Assembly (NCBI RefSeq): GCF_004101785.1
Contig: NZ_CP035130.1
Coordinates: 1,550,001 to 1,614,000, forward strand
Reading direction: 5' to 3'
DNA length: 64,000 bases
Source: Gudongella oleilytica
GTDB taxonomy: Bacteria; Bacillota; Clostridia; Tissierellales; Tissierellaceae
This document shows, one piece after another, positions 24,049 to 32,826 of the stretch. The notes below the pieces were generated by a model that saw only the letters and a program-made list of their open reading frames with translations, was not told where the DNA came from and made no database searches. Within the stretch, counting starts at the first letter, position 1. Each line of letters begins with the position of its first letter. The translations under genes and the position numbers were made by a program.

Positions 24049-27000
24049 CTATTTGAAATAATCGACTCCGGCTTCGAACAGCCGTTGATCCTTATTTCCA
24101 GGTATGTTTTTGTAGATCCCCTCCGACCATCTTTCAGAATGGCCCATCTTCCCTAAAATTCGTCCGTCAGGACTAGACAGTGACTCGACTGCATACAATG
24201 ATCCATTTGCATTAAAGGTCCCGTCATTGGTTGCTTTCCCATCCAGATCCACGTATTGGGAAGCTATTTGGCCGTTCTTGATCAAATCAGCAAGAGTCAA
24301 TTCATCTGCAACAAATCTTCCCTCTCCATGCGACAACGGCAGTGAGAAAACTTCTCCAACCGATGCATATGCAAGCCATGGAGACAGCTTAGATGATACC
24401 CTTACGCTCTGCAACTGGGAAATATGTCTTCCCACTCTATTAAATGTCAATGTGGGAGCATTTTCATCAAGCTCCTTGATCTCTCCATATGGAAGTAATC
24501 CCAATTTAATCAGAGCCTGGAAGCCGTTGCAGACTCCCAGTACCAGTCCGTCTCTGTTTTTAATGAGGTCCATTACCGCCTCTGAAAGATATGGATTTCT
24601 GAAGACTGCAGCTATGAACTTTCCTGAGCCATCAGGCTCGTCTCCGGCACTGAAGCCCCCTGGTATCATCATGATCTGACTATTTTTTATTTCTTCGGTC
24701 CATTCCTTGATCGTCTCTTTGATATCATCAGCATTTCTGTTTCTGAACACTCCTATAGTGCCAATAGCTCCGGCTCGTTGAAATGCTCTCAGGGAATCAT
24801 ATTCGCTGTTAGTGCCTGGAAATGCAGGTATAAATACCCTTGGTCTTGCAATGCTTTGACCTTTATAGGGTACTGCCTTGGCTTCACTGGTAAGAGTGAT
24901 TATTTCTCCTTCTGAATCCAGCTTTAACGGGAACACGCCTTTAAGTGTATTCTGCCATTCTTCAGCCAGCTCCGAAATACTAACTGTCTGACCGCACCAG
25001 CTTAAGCCATCCTCCCTTAGTGTTACTCCCAAAGGCCTTAGGATCTTTGGTATATCCTCATCTTCACCTATATCCAGCTCAAGGATGATGCTTGCAGTTT
25101 TCTTTTGGAACATTTCGTCCAGGCCGTATCCGTCCTCAAAGGAGAAGCCAATCTTATTGCCGAAGCTCATCTTTGCTACTGAAGCGGCTATTCCTCCGTG
25201 AGAAACGGTCTTTGCTGCCAAGACTTTACCTTCAAGTACAAGTTCACGAACATAAGCATAGATTTCCTTAAGCCTTTCAAAATCAGGAAGGTCGTTCTTA
25301 TCCAATTGTGCATCGGCAAGGAAGACATTCGAGCCTTGCTTTTTGAACTCGGGCGAGATTATGTTCTTTGTTGAGTCCGTTGTAACAGCAAAGGCTATTA
25401 ACGTAGGAGGTACCGTCATCTCCCCGAAGGATCCTGACATACTGTCCTTACCCCCTATTGCAGCTATTCCAAGCTCAGTCTGAGCGGTGTAAGCTCCTAA
25501 AAGAGCACTGAAGGGCTTGCCCCACTTGACCGGATCCTTCCCCGGCTTTTCAAAATATTCCTGCATGCTCAGTCTTATTTTCCTATAGTCACCGCCCATA
25601 GCTACGATTTTTGATACTGCCTCGACAACTGAAAAAGCTCCGCCATGGAAGGTGCTCCATTGACTGATATATGGATCAAAACCGAAGGTCATGAGGCTGC
25701 AGGTATCAGTCTCTCCTTCAAGGACCGGGATCTTTGCGCACATGCCCTCTATGGGCGTCATCCTATACTTGCCTCCAAATGGCATCAGTACTGTAGCTGC
25801 TCCTACAGTATTATCGAATATATGGTTCATGCCCTGCTGGGAGCAGACATTAAGATCCTGCATTGACTCAAGCAATCCATCTCTGAAGGTATGGGATTTT
25901 TCTGTAGTATTGTTCTTATCTGCTGATATGACATTAACCTTGGTTTTTTGACCGGCTCCGTTCATGTCGAGAAAGCTCCTCTTGATATCAAGTATATGCT
26001 TGCCTCTCCACTCCATCACAAGTCTTCCAGTATCTGTAACCTCTGCAACAACAGTTGCCTCCAGGTTTTCCATGTCGCAATGTGACTTGAAGCTTAGCAA
26101 ATCATCCGGAGAAATCACCACAGCCATTCTTTCCTGAGATTCAGAGATCGCCAGTTCTGTGCCATCCAACCCTTCGTATTTCTTAGGTATCACATCGAGC
26201 CTTATGTGAAGACTGTCAGCAAGCTCCCCGATCGCTACGGATACGCCGCCTGCTCCAAAGTCATTGCATTTCTTTATCAATCTTGAAAGCTGAGGATTTC
26301 TGAATAGTCTCTGAAGCTTTCTTTCCTCCGGGGCATTTCCCTTCTGGACCTCAGCGCCTGACTTAGCCAGGGATTCCTCTGTATGTGCCTTGGATGAGCC
26401 TGTAGCACCTCCAATACCGTCTCTTCCCGTTCGTCCGCCTACCAGAAGTATAAGGTCGCCCTTTACTGGCTTGAGCCTTACTACATTGTCCTTGGGAGCT
26501 GCTCCGATTACAGCACCCACCTCCATCCTCTTGGCAATATATCCCTGGTGGTAGATTTCTGTCACCTGCCCTGTTGCCAGGCCGACTTGATTGCCATAGG
26601 AGCTGTAGCCTCTGGCTGCCTCTCTGGTGATCTTTCTTTGAGGGAGCTTGCCGGGCAGTGTCTCCTCCATTGGCTGCCTTGGATCTCCGCTTCCTGTTAC
26701 CCTCATAGCCTGGTATACATAGCTTCTTCCGGACAGCGGATCTCTTATCGCTCCGCCAAGGCATGTCGCAGCTCCTCCGAAGGGCTCAACCTCTGTCGGA
26801 TGGTTGTGTGTCTCATTTTTAAACATGAGAAGCCACTTCTCGGGCTTTCCGTCGACATTTACCTCGATCTCAATACTGCATGCGTTTATTTCATCTGAAA
26901 GCTCAAGATCTTCGAGGTTCCCTTTTAGTCTCTCCTCCCTGGCATTGATAGTGGCAAGATCCATCAAAGTTATCGAATTGGTTCTTCCAGTATTTTCTCT

Positions 27001-27786
27001 TGATTTAAGATATCTCTCAAATGAAGCTTCTATAGCTTCCTTATAAGGTCCCTCCTCGAATCTGATCTCTTCAAGCTCGGTAAGAAAGGTTGTATGTCTG
27101 CAATGATCAGACCAATATGTATCTATTACCTTAATCTCTGTAACTGATGGATCTCTTTTCTCTTCATCCTTAAAATAGCTCCGAACCATCAGAATATCAT
27201 CATGGCTCATGGCAAGCCCATTGTCTATCCTGAAGGCTTCCAGAGTGTCGTCGCAAAAATTAATAAAACCCTCAAGGATCTCCACTTCATCAGGTTCACT
27301 TATCTCTTCTTCGAGTGAGACAGGCTTACCCATGGATGCTTCTCTGGAGTCGATGGGGTTGATACAATAGTTCCTTATTCTGTTGTAGTCTTCTTTGGTC
27401 AAGCTTCCATCAAGCAAGAGTACCTTGGCTGTCTTGACCTTTGCTTCCATATCGCCTATAAGGATTTGGATACACTGGACCGCTGAGTCGGCTCGCTGGT
27501 CATACTGCCCCGGCAGGAATTCGATCGCTAAAACGCTTTCCTTTTTCTCCACCGGAAGATCTTCATGGATAATGTCCACGTTAGGCTCTGATAATATCAG
27601 CCTGGTTATTTTCCCATACTCTTCATCGCTTCTGCAGGTGAAATCATACCTATTCAGTATTCTGACCCCGTTCAGATCTTTAAGTCCCAAGGCATCCTTG
27701 AGCTCGTGACACAGATGCTTGGCTTCAATGTCAAACCCATCTCTTTTTTCGATATAAACTCTCTTAATGCTGGAAATTTGAACCAT
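24049..27786 (-). CDS. purL: phosphoribosylformylglycinamidine synthase, single chain
   Basis: Purine synthesis enzyme converting FGAR, glutamine and ATP to FGAM. About 1245 residues, the long one-chain form used by many clostridia: N-terminal domain (1-~150), linker, two AIRS-like ATP-binding halves (~200-960) with DTYWSDHCRHTTF and NETHNHPTEVEPFGGAATC, and a C-terminal class I glutaminase (~990-1245) with Cys in VLGVCNGFQALIKLG and SHGEGRF. The ATG at 27786 directly abuts the RBS AAAGGAG (no spacer); initiation might instead be at ATT 27777, nine bases downstream. No other pur gene is nearby. Confidence 0.96.
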   Translation of the reverse strand: MVQISSIKRVYIEKRDGFDIEAKHLCHELKDALGLKDLNGVRILNRYDFTCRSDEEYGKITRLILSEPNVDIIHEDLPVEKKESVLAIEFLPGQYDQRADSAVQCIQILIGDMEAKVKTAKVLLLDGSLTKEDYNRIRNYCINPIDSREASMGKPVSLEEEISEPDEVEILEGFINFCDDTLEAFRIDNGLAMSHDDILMVRSYFKDEEKRDPSVTEIKVIDTYWSDHCRHTTFLTELEEIRFEEGPYKEAIEASFERYLKSRENTGRTNSITLMDLATINAREERLKGNLEDLELSDEINACSIEIEVNVDGKPEKWLLMFKNETHNHPTEVEPFGGAATCLGGAIRDPLSGRSYVYQAMRVTGSGDPRQPMEETLPGKLPQRKITREAARGYSSYGNQVGLATGQVTEIYHQGYIAKRMEVGAVIGAAPKDNVVRLKPVKGDLILLVGGRTGRDGIGGATGSSKAHTEESLAKSGAEVQKGNAPEERKLQRLFRNPQLSRLIKKCNDFGAGGVSVAIGELADSLHIRLDVIPKKYEGLDGTELAISESQERMAVVISPDDLLSFKSHCDMENLEATVVAEVTDTGRLVMEWRGKHILDIKRSFLDMNGAGQKTKVNVISADKNNTTEKSHTFRDGLLESMQDLNVCSQQGMNHIFDNTVGAATVLMPFGGKYRMTPIEGMCAKIPVLEGETDTCSLMTFGFDPYISQWSTFHGGAFSVVEAVSKIVAMGGDYRKIRLSMQEYFEKPGKDPVKWGKPFSALLGAYTAQTELGIAAIGGKDSMSGSFGEMTVPPTLIAFAVTTDSTKNIISPEFKKQGSNVFLADAQLDKNDLPDFERLKEIYAYVRELVLEGKVLAAKTVSHGGIAASVAKMSFGNKIGFSFEDGYGLDEMFQKKTASIILELDIGEDEDIPKILRPLGVTLREDGLSWCGQTVSISELAEEWQNTLKGVFPLKLDSEGEIITLTSEAKAVPYKGQSIARPRVFIPAFPGTNSEYDSLRAFQRAGAIGTIGVFRNRNADDIKETIKEWTEEIKNSQIMMIPGGFSAGDEPDGSGKFIAAVFRNPYLSEAVMDLIKNRDGLVLGVCNGFQALIKLGLLPYGEIKELDENAPTLTFNRVGRHISQLQSVRVSSKLSPWLAYASVGEVFSLPLSHGEGRFVADELTLADLIKNGQIASQYVDLDGKATNDGTFNANGSLYAVESLSSPDGRILGKMGHSERWSEGIYKNIPGNKDQRLFEAGVDYFK

Positions 27787-27849
27787 CTCCTTTCATCTTC
27801 ACACAACAATATTAGTTTATTAGAATAAAAATATCAAGATTTTTTTATG

Positions 27850-28470
27850 CTATTTCTTTTTCCTTCTGAGCCTTATCTTAATAAGCTCTTTATCCATTTC
27901 AGAGCTTATGGCATCTTTTGAAATATCAAGCTTCATCGACAGTTGTTCAACAAGAAGCTTTACAAAATTTTTCTTCCAATCAGTCATCATAGGATCATAC
28001 GTCAATGAGTATGCAGCTAATTTCCCAAGATCCTCTTCTATCTTACCTTCCCTGCACTGTTCGAAGTCTATGCCGTAGATCTCTCCATCCTTAATCAGGA
28101 AATTCCTAAAATTTACATCACCCATAATATAATTGCCGTACTTACTGGAACTTAATGTGTCATAGAATGCTTCAAGCCAATCCGACAGCTTAAGTATCAT
28201 TGGCAATATACTATCCGCATTTGTCTTTTCAATGCTTTCATACCAATCCAGCAGCGTTTCGTCACCAAGGTCCTCAAGATAAATAGAATCTGAGGTGACC
28301 TTAAGCACCTCAGGCACTCTACAGTTCCTACCATGAAGCAATCTAAGTATGCTGAGCTCCCTTTTCATGTCTTCTTTGTCAATGAAAGTCTTTAATATGC
28401 TGTTTCCCTCATCTTCAAGCAACCTATATACCTTGTTTCTTTTACTTGTAAGCTTCACCTTCTTACACAT
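27850..28470 (-). CDS. kinase-like phosphotransferase (APH/RIO-like fold)
   Basis: 206 residues, last gene of the long operon. N-terminal lobe with a basic strand pattern, then a kinase catalytic-like loop MGDVNFRNFLIKDG (cf. HGDxxxxN; here Gly-Asp with Asn five residues on) and IYGIDFEQC (cf. the Mg-binding IDFE). These features place it with small aminoglycoside/choline-kinase-like or lipopolysaccharide-kinase-like proteins. The substrate is unknown. Its start overlaps the end of the MobB-like gene by 16 bases, so it is translationally coupled. No RBS stands out. Confidence 0.75.
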   Translation of the reverse strand: MCKKVKLTSKRNKVYRLLEDEGNSILKTFIDKEDMKRELSILRLLHGRNCRVPEVLKVTSDSIYLEDLGDETLLDWYESIEKTNADSILPMILKLSDWLEAFYDTLSSSKYGNYIMGDVNFRNFLIKDGEIYGIDFEQCREGKIEEDLGKLAAYSLTYDPMMTDWKKNFVKLLVEQLSMKLDISKDAISSEMDKELIKIRLRRKKK

Positions 28471-29210
28471 ATCTCTATATCCCCATTGTCTGAATAGCCA
28501 TTAAGCTCACTTGAAATTCCAATTATCGTATTCTTTATTATCCTTTGAACAAAGGGCACCATTGGTATTTCTGTGCCATCTATACGAAGAACAACTTCCT
28601 GCCTATCAAGAACACAATCACCTCTATGGGAAAGTCCCTGTGCTATTCTTGCTCCCAGTTCGCAGCAGGTAAATCCGCATGCCCTGCAGCATTCATCACT
28701 TACATCCGGCAAAGGTCTGAAGCTTCTCTTTTCTATCAGGTCAACAAGAGCTTCTATGTCAGTCATGGAATTTATTACAGGTACTCCCTTATACTCCCTG
28801 ATCTTTGAAGCTATTCTTCCGGAAATCGCTATAACAGTTCCGTCAAGCCTTGATTCTATACCTTCTATGTCATGAGCTGTCACTATCTTAGCAGTGGAGC
28901 TGTCTCTTACTCCTTCCATGATCACATAATCCTGATTATAAAACCTCAATATTTCATTGACAGGTAGTTTCTCCTGAAAAAGAATATCAGTTTCTTTGTC
29001 ACCACGGGCGGTGACCAATGTTGCGCCTGCTTGCTTGTGCCTGTCAGTATTGGTACCATCCATATCCATCTTGAACTCATGAAAATGTATCTCCTTGATG
29101 GTCCCTACAGACCTTCCTCTTCTAGTCAGTTCTCTGATTATGTTTTCAATTGTCGTAGTTTTCCCAGATTTGCTGATCCCTACAACTGATAATACCTTCA
29201 TTTTACCCAC
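28455..29210 (-). CDS. MobB-like GTPase with C-terminal Fe-S-type cysteine motif
   Basis: 251 residues from GTG 29210, seven bases after GAGGTGG; ATG 29201 is an alternative. Residues ~4-165 are MobB-like: P-loop VVGISKSGKTTTIENII, then HFHEFKMDMDGTNTDRHKQAGA, as in molybdopterin-guanine dinucleotide synthesis protein B. The C-terminal part has CCRACGFTCCELGARIAQGL with a further Cys 13 residues later, resembling the 4Fe-4S motif of PF04060. MobB helps attach GMP to molybdopterin. No mobA, moa, moe or mod gene is in the window, so a different cofactor role is possible. Confidence 0.85.
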   Translation of the reverse strand: MGKMKVLSVVGISKSGKTTTIENIIRELTRRGRSVGTIKEIHFHEFKMDMDGTNTDRHKQAGATLVTARGDKETDILFQEKLPVNEILRFYNQDYVIMEGVRDSSTAKIVTAHDIEGIESRLDGTVIAISGRIASKIREYKGVPVINSMTDIEALVDLIEKRSFRPLPDVSDECCRACGFTCCELGARIAQGLSHRGDCVLDRQEVVLRIDGTEIPMVPFVQRIIKNTIIGISSELNGYSDNGDIEICVRR

Positions 29211-29241
29211 GTATAATCCACCTCTCATAATATGTGATCTA

Positions 29242-29973
29242 TCAGCCCAACAAAGCTATCAACATAACAAATACCAATGCCATAGATAAAACTATATAAT
29301 CAATTATACCAAACCTAAGGACGACCCAACTGGTTCTAGTAGGATATGCCCTGAATGACCTTGCCTCCATGGCAACTGATAGCTCCTTTGCTTTGATAAG
29401 TGAGTTGATTGTAATAGGCATAAGCAAATATGTATATGCCCTTAGTTTTTTCCCTATCCCGATTTTCTTAAAATCAAGTCCTCTAAGCTGTATCGCATTT
29501 GTCATATCAATAAACTCCTCCCGAAATACCGGAAAAAATCTTACTCCTACAGACACCATAAAAGCGATCTCATAGGGGATCCTTAGCTTGATCATTCCCT
29601 GAATCATCTCTCTGCTGCTTGATGATACCAAAATCAGCGAAGAAGAAGCAATAATCCCCATACGCAGCAAAAATTCAATTCCCCTTGATGCTCCAAAGTC
29701 AGTCAAAATAACTATCTCGCCAATCTTGAGCAAAGGGATCCCGGAGTTGGTGAATAAACTTTGTATAACTGCTATCCCTGCTACAAGTATCAATAATCCT
29801 TTGAGTCTCGACAGAAGGTATGAAATCTCTTTATTCGTCGATATTGACGTAATGAACGATATTAACAGGATTATTGCCAATATCCTTAGATCAGAGTAGA
29901 CGATTGCAAGAGTGGAAAAAATTGCTGCCGTAATAAGCTTGGTTCTGGGGTCCAGTCTAATGTCTGTGATCAT
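29242..29973 (-). CDS. ecfT: ECF transporter transmembrane (T) component
   Basis: 243 residues. ECF T components couple the two ATPases to the substrate-binding S protein for uptake of vitamins, metals or cofactors. Opening DPRTKLITAAIFSTL is the family signature. Five to six membrane helices. Both ATPase-coupling motifs are seen in the C-terminal half: IQLRGLDF and the Ala-Arg-Ser motif VAMEARSFRAYP. Overlaps the upstream ATPase gene by 17 bases. Confidence 0.93.
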   Translation of the reverse strand: MITDIRLDPRTKLITAAIFSTLAIVYSDLRILAIILLISFITSISTNKEISYLLSRLKGLLILVAGIAVIQSLFTNSGIPLLKIGEIVILTDFGASRGIEFLLRMGIIASSSLILVSSSSREMIQGMIKLRIPYEIAFMVSVGVRFFPVFREEFIDMTNAIQLRGLDFKKIGIGKKLRAYTYLLMPITINSLIKAKELSVAMEARSFRAYPTRTSWVVLRFGIIDYIVLSMALVFVMLIALLG

Positions 29974-30625
29974 CTACTATTCCACCGTCCTCTATTCTTA
30001 TTATCCTATCTGCATGTCTGGCAACAAAGTCTTCATCGTGACTTATAATTAGCATTCCCACCCCATTCGCCTTTAAAGAATCAAGTGTTGATGACAAGCT
30101 CTCTATCCTATCGGGATCAAGAAATGAAGTAGGTTCATCAAGTATTAGAAAACTAATATCAGACATTAGTGCTGCTGCTATCGCAAGGCGTCTTTTTTCT
30201 CCGTAGCTCAAGGTAGAGGGATGTCTATCTCTGAGATCTGTCAGTTCAAAAGCTTCCAGCAATTTATTTGCCTTAGCATAGGTCTCTGACTCTTCAATCC
30301 CCTTCAACCTGTTAACAAAGGTCAGCTCATCCAGTACCGTCATACCGAACAGCTGCCTCTCGACGGCCTGAAACACGTATCCAAGCTTAGTGCCCAGTTC
30401 CCCCAGGGACATTTCTTTAATATCTTCTCCGTCAACGACTACCCTGCCCTTCTGAGGGTGCAGCATCCCGGCAGCAAGCTTTGACAGGGTCGTTTTCCCA
30501 GAACCGTTGTTTCCTGTGATAGCTGTTGTTTCTTCACTGTTGATAGCAAGAACCAGACTCTGGAAGATATTATTACTCCTTCTATACTTAAAATCAACAT
30601 TTTCAAATACAATAAATGGTTTCAT
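29957..30625 (-). CDS. ecfA2: ECF transporter ATP-binding protein
   Basis: 222 residues. Complete ABC ATPase: Walker A GNNGSGKTTLSKL (about residues 37-49), Q-loop YVFQ, signature LSYGEKRRLAIAAAL, Walker B FLILDEPTSFLDP and switch His in IISHDE. It lies between its partner ATPase and EcfT with minimal gaps, so it forms the EcfA-A'-T module with them. The number in the symbol is by position only. Confidence 0.93.
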   Translation of the reverse strand: MKPFIVFENVDFKYRRSNNIFQSLVLAINSEETTAITGNNGSGKTTLSKLAAGMLHPQKGRVVVDGEDIKEMSLGELGTKLGYVFQAVERQLFGMTVLDELTFVNRLKGIEESETYAKANKLLEAFELTDLRDRHPSTLSYGEKRRLAIAAALMSDISFLILDEPTSFLDPDRIESLSSTLDSLKANGVGMLIISHDEDFVARHADRIIRIEDGGIVDDHRH

Positions 30626-30636
30626 GACCTCAGCCC

Positions 30637-31284
30637 TTACAATCTTACTATTTTGTCGGCAATATCTATCTTTTCATCTCTATGATCTGCTAATAAAATT
30701 GTTGTTCCGTGTTTTTTTAGCTCAATCAGCAAATCTCTTACCGCTTTTCTTCCTTCCAAATCGAGCCAGGACAATATCTCATCGCACAACAATATTCGAG
30801 GCTTCATCGTCAGAACGGATCCGATCGCAACGAGCTGCTGCTGACCTCCCGAAAGATTAGCTGGATTAAGATTCCTGTGTTTCTCTAATCCAATGATCCT
30901 TAAAACATCGTTCATTCTATTGCCAATTTCTTCTCTCGGTATGCACAGGTTCTCGGGGCCAAATGCTAACTCGTCCTCAATAGTTGGTGAAAATAGCTGA
31001 GTGGCAGGGTTTTGAAATACAATGCCAACTATCGTAGATAGGCTTACATGTGATATACTTGATATTTTCTCACCGAATATTGAGATAGTGCCAACCATTT
31101 CCCCCTGATATACTCTCGGACACAATCCGGCAATGCAACGTAGAAGCGTACTTTTTCCACACCCGCTCTTGCCAACGACCGCGGTTATACTACCTTCCTC
31201 CACATCAAGGTCGATGCCTGTAAATGCTTTCTTCTCTGAGCCTTTGTATGTAAAGGAAAGCCCGGTTATCTCTATTGCCTTCAT
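30637..31284 (-). CDS. ecfA1: ECF transporter ATP-binding protein
   Basis: 215 residues from ATG 31284 after GAGGTGGTCAA. Walker A GKSGCGKSTLLRCIAG, signature NLSGGQQQLVAIGSVL, Walker B ILLCDEILSWLDLEG and the switch His in LLADHRDE are present. Note Asp-Glu-Ile-Leu-Ser in place of the usual DEPTS after Walker B. Its ATG overlaps the stop of the preceding gene by four bases. Partner of the ATPase at 29957. Confidence 0.93.
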   Translation of the reverse strand: MKAIEITGLSFTYKGSEKKAFTGIDLDVEEGSITAVVGKSGCGKSTLLRCIAGLCPRVYQGEMVGTISIFGEKISSISHVSLSTIVGIVFQNPATQLFSPTIEDELAFGPENLCIPREEIGNRMNDVLRIIGLEKHRNLNPANLSGGQQQLVAIGSVLTMKPRILLCDEILSWLDLEGRKAVRDLLIELKKHGTTILLADHRDEKIDIADKIVRL

Positions 31285-31802
31285 TTGACCACCTCGATCC
31301 CTGTGACCCACTTGCATCTCCTGTTACTAAAGGAATCGTTGATAACTATTATTTCAAAAGGTCCTCTTCCTCCATCCTCAATTCCACCCAGATAATTTCC
31401 TTCCTCCATAACAGCTATGTAGATGTTGCCATAATCTAACACTTCCTCACCGGAATATGCAACGGAAAAACCGTCAGCTCCTGTAGCGATAATAATATCC
31501 TTTCCATTTATTTCGTAGCCCAGGCTCGCTAATAGCTTGATCAATTGAACTCCTGTATACTCAAGTAAAGAAGCTTCTGTAGTCGAAGTATCAAGTACTG
31601 CCTCGAAGTCCTCAAGTCCTATAGACTGTAAAGTCTCAAGATCTACTTTATCGCTCAAATCTTTCGATTTTACCTCTATTGCTGAGCTCTCCAAAAGTTC
31701 CCTTCGGGACTCGATCTCTGATTTATTAAGTAACAATGCAGCAAAAAAAATGACAATTAAAATGATTATTATAAAAATTGCTGCTTTAGTTGTTTTATTC
31801 AT
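31281..31802 (-). CDS. membrane-anchored single sulfite-oxidase-fold-like domain protein
   Basis: 173 residues: N-terminal TM anchor (residues 7-26), then one copy of the domain that recurs through this operon. Recognisable landmarks are LEYTGVQLIKLLASLGY, the ATGADGFSV turn, a strand (NIYIAVMEEG), GGRGPFEIIV and the closing CKWVTGIEVVK. The pattern resembles the oxidoreductase molybdopterin-binding (SUOX) fold, but the position of the cofactor cysteine before the DGF turn is occupied by non-cysteine residues. A ligand-binding rather than catalytic role is my inference. Faces the outside of the membrane. Coupled to the ECF ATPase gene. Confidence 0.68.
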   Translation of the reverse strand: MNKTTKAAIFIIIILIVIFFAALLLNKSEIESRRELLESSAIEVKSKDLSDKVDLETLQSIGLEDFEAVLDTSTTEASLLEYTGVQLIKLLASLGYEINGKDIIIATGADGFSVAYSGEEVLDYGNIYIAVMEEGNYLGGIEDGGRGPFEIIVINDSFSNRRCKWVTGIEVVK

Positions 31803-31803
31803 T

Positions 31804-32817
31804 CTATTTCTCCCTTGTGAAATACGGAACTATCATATCCTCATATCTACATACTCCATGGTCACCACCCTCATTGGTGGAATGCATTCCATGGTCGGCG
31901 GTCGCATAAATGTTTCCTTCCCAGGAACTTGAGATGTTCGTGATCCACTCATCTACGGTCTTTACATAATCCAGGGTTTCACTGGATTGAGGACCATATT
32001 GATGTCCTCTGTCATCGACCCCGTGAAAATGAATGAAGATCAAATCATAGTCTTCGTTCACAGCACCAAGTGCAGTAATAACCATCTCATCATCAGTATC
32101 TCCATCCTTATCGACATCCACATGAAGTACAGGCTCTATCTCGGTATTGAGGATCTTTATTTCACCCTCCAGCAATAGGGATCTCTTCCCTATTGAATCT
32201 GCATAACCAAATATGCTTTCTGCTTTCAGGTCTCTGTAGCTTCTGTCATGGACCCCATTTTCATCAGGTGTCTTTCCTGTTATCATTGCTGCAAATCCAG
32301 CATTTGTAACTGGTGTAAATACACTGATGATTTTGTCTTCATAGTACTCCCCCAAAAAATGCAATTCGCCTGTTTCCGCCACATTACTGTATTGATCAAA
32401 TGATAAACCGTCAATAAAAAAAACAAGAACAGGGACACCATCATCAAGTGATTTTATGACATCGTCATATAACTTGGTAATGGATTCCACTTTTTCCCCC
32501 AAATATATACCAGCAAGCGGTCCATCGACATATCCATTTTCCACGTATACCATATTATTCTTGCTTTCCAGGTTTGGAAGCTCACTAAAGCTCTCTCTCT
32601 TTCCCGATTGAAATAGCAGGGATCCCTCGGTGATTTTTTTAGAAACAATAGAGTCCTCTATCTCAATGCCATTTGGATACCAGTTGAAAAGTATATTTTC
32701 TTCGAGAGTGAACACACCTATGCCCATCTCCTTCTGATACGCAGGCTCCGCGCTTCCACACCCTGAAAGAATTATTGTTAATAGTAATAGTATCATTCCA
32801 AAAAAATTTATTTTCAT
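31804..32817 (-). CDS. lipoprotein phosphodiesterase/nucleotide-pyrophosphatase-like
   Basis: 337 residues. Lipobox LSGC (Cys 20) makes it an exported lipoprotein. The body matches the type I phosphodiesterase/alkaline phosphatase superfamily: VLVFFIDGLSFDQY (first metal Asp), TPVTNAGFAAMITGKTPDENG (nucleophile region), LIFIHFHGVDDRGHQYG (metal ligands Asp, His) and ATADHGMHSTNEGGDHG. Relatives cleave nucleotide sugars or dinucleotides such as FAD. Placed between the S component and another surface-domain gene, it might trim a nucleotide-linked cofactor before uptake; this is inference. Confidence 0.84.
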   Translation of the reverse strand: MKINFFGMILLLLTIILSGCGSAEPAYQKEMGIGVFTLEENILFNWYPNGIEIEDSIVSKKITEGSLLFQSGKRESFSELPNLESKNNMVYVENGYVDGPLAGIYLGEKVESITKLYDDVIKSLDDGVPVLVFFIDGLSFDQYSNVAETGELHFLGEYYEDKIISVFTPVTNAGFAAMITGKTPDENGVHDRSYRDLKAESIFGYADSIGKRSLLLEGEIKILNTEIEPVLHVDVDKDGDTDDEMVITALGAVNEDYDLIFIHFHGVDDRGHQYGPQSSETLDYVKTVDEWITNISSSWEGNIYATADHGMHSTNEGGDHGVCRYEDMIVPYFTREK

Positions 32818-32826
32818 TTTAATTCC

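Noticed and set aside
24227-24679. 150-codon plus-strand frame opposite purL
   Set aside because: Antisense shadow of the glutaminase region; no RBS.
26363-26764. 133-codon open frame on the minus strand inside purL
   Set aside because: Basic, low-complexity translation in an alternate frame of a well-conserved gene; a shadow.
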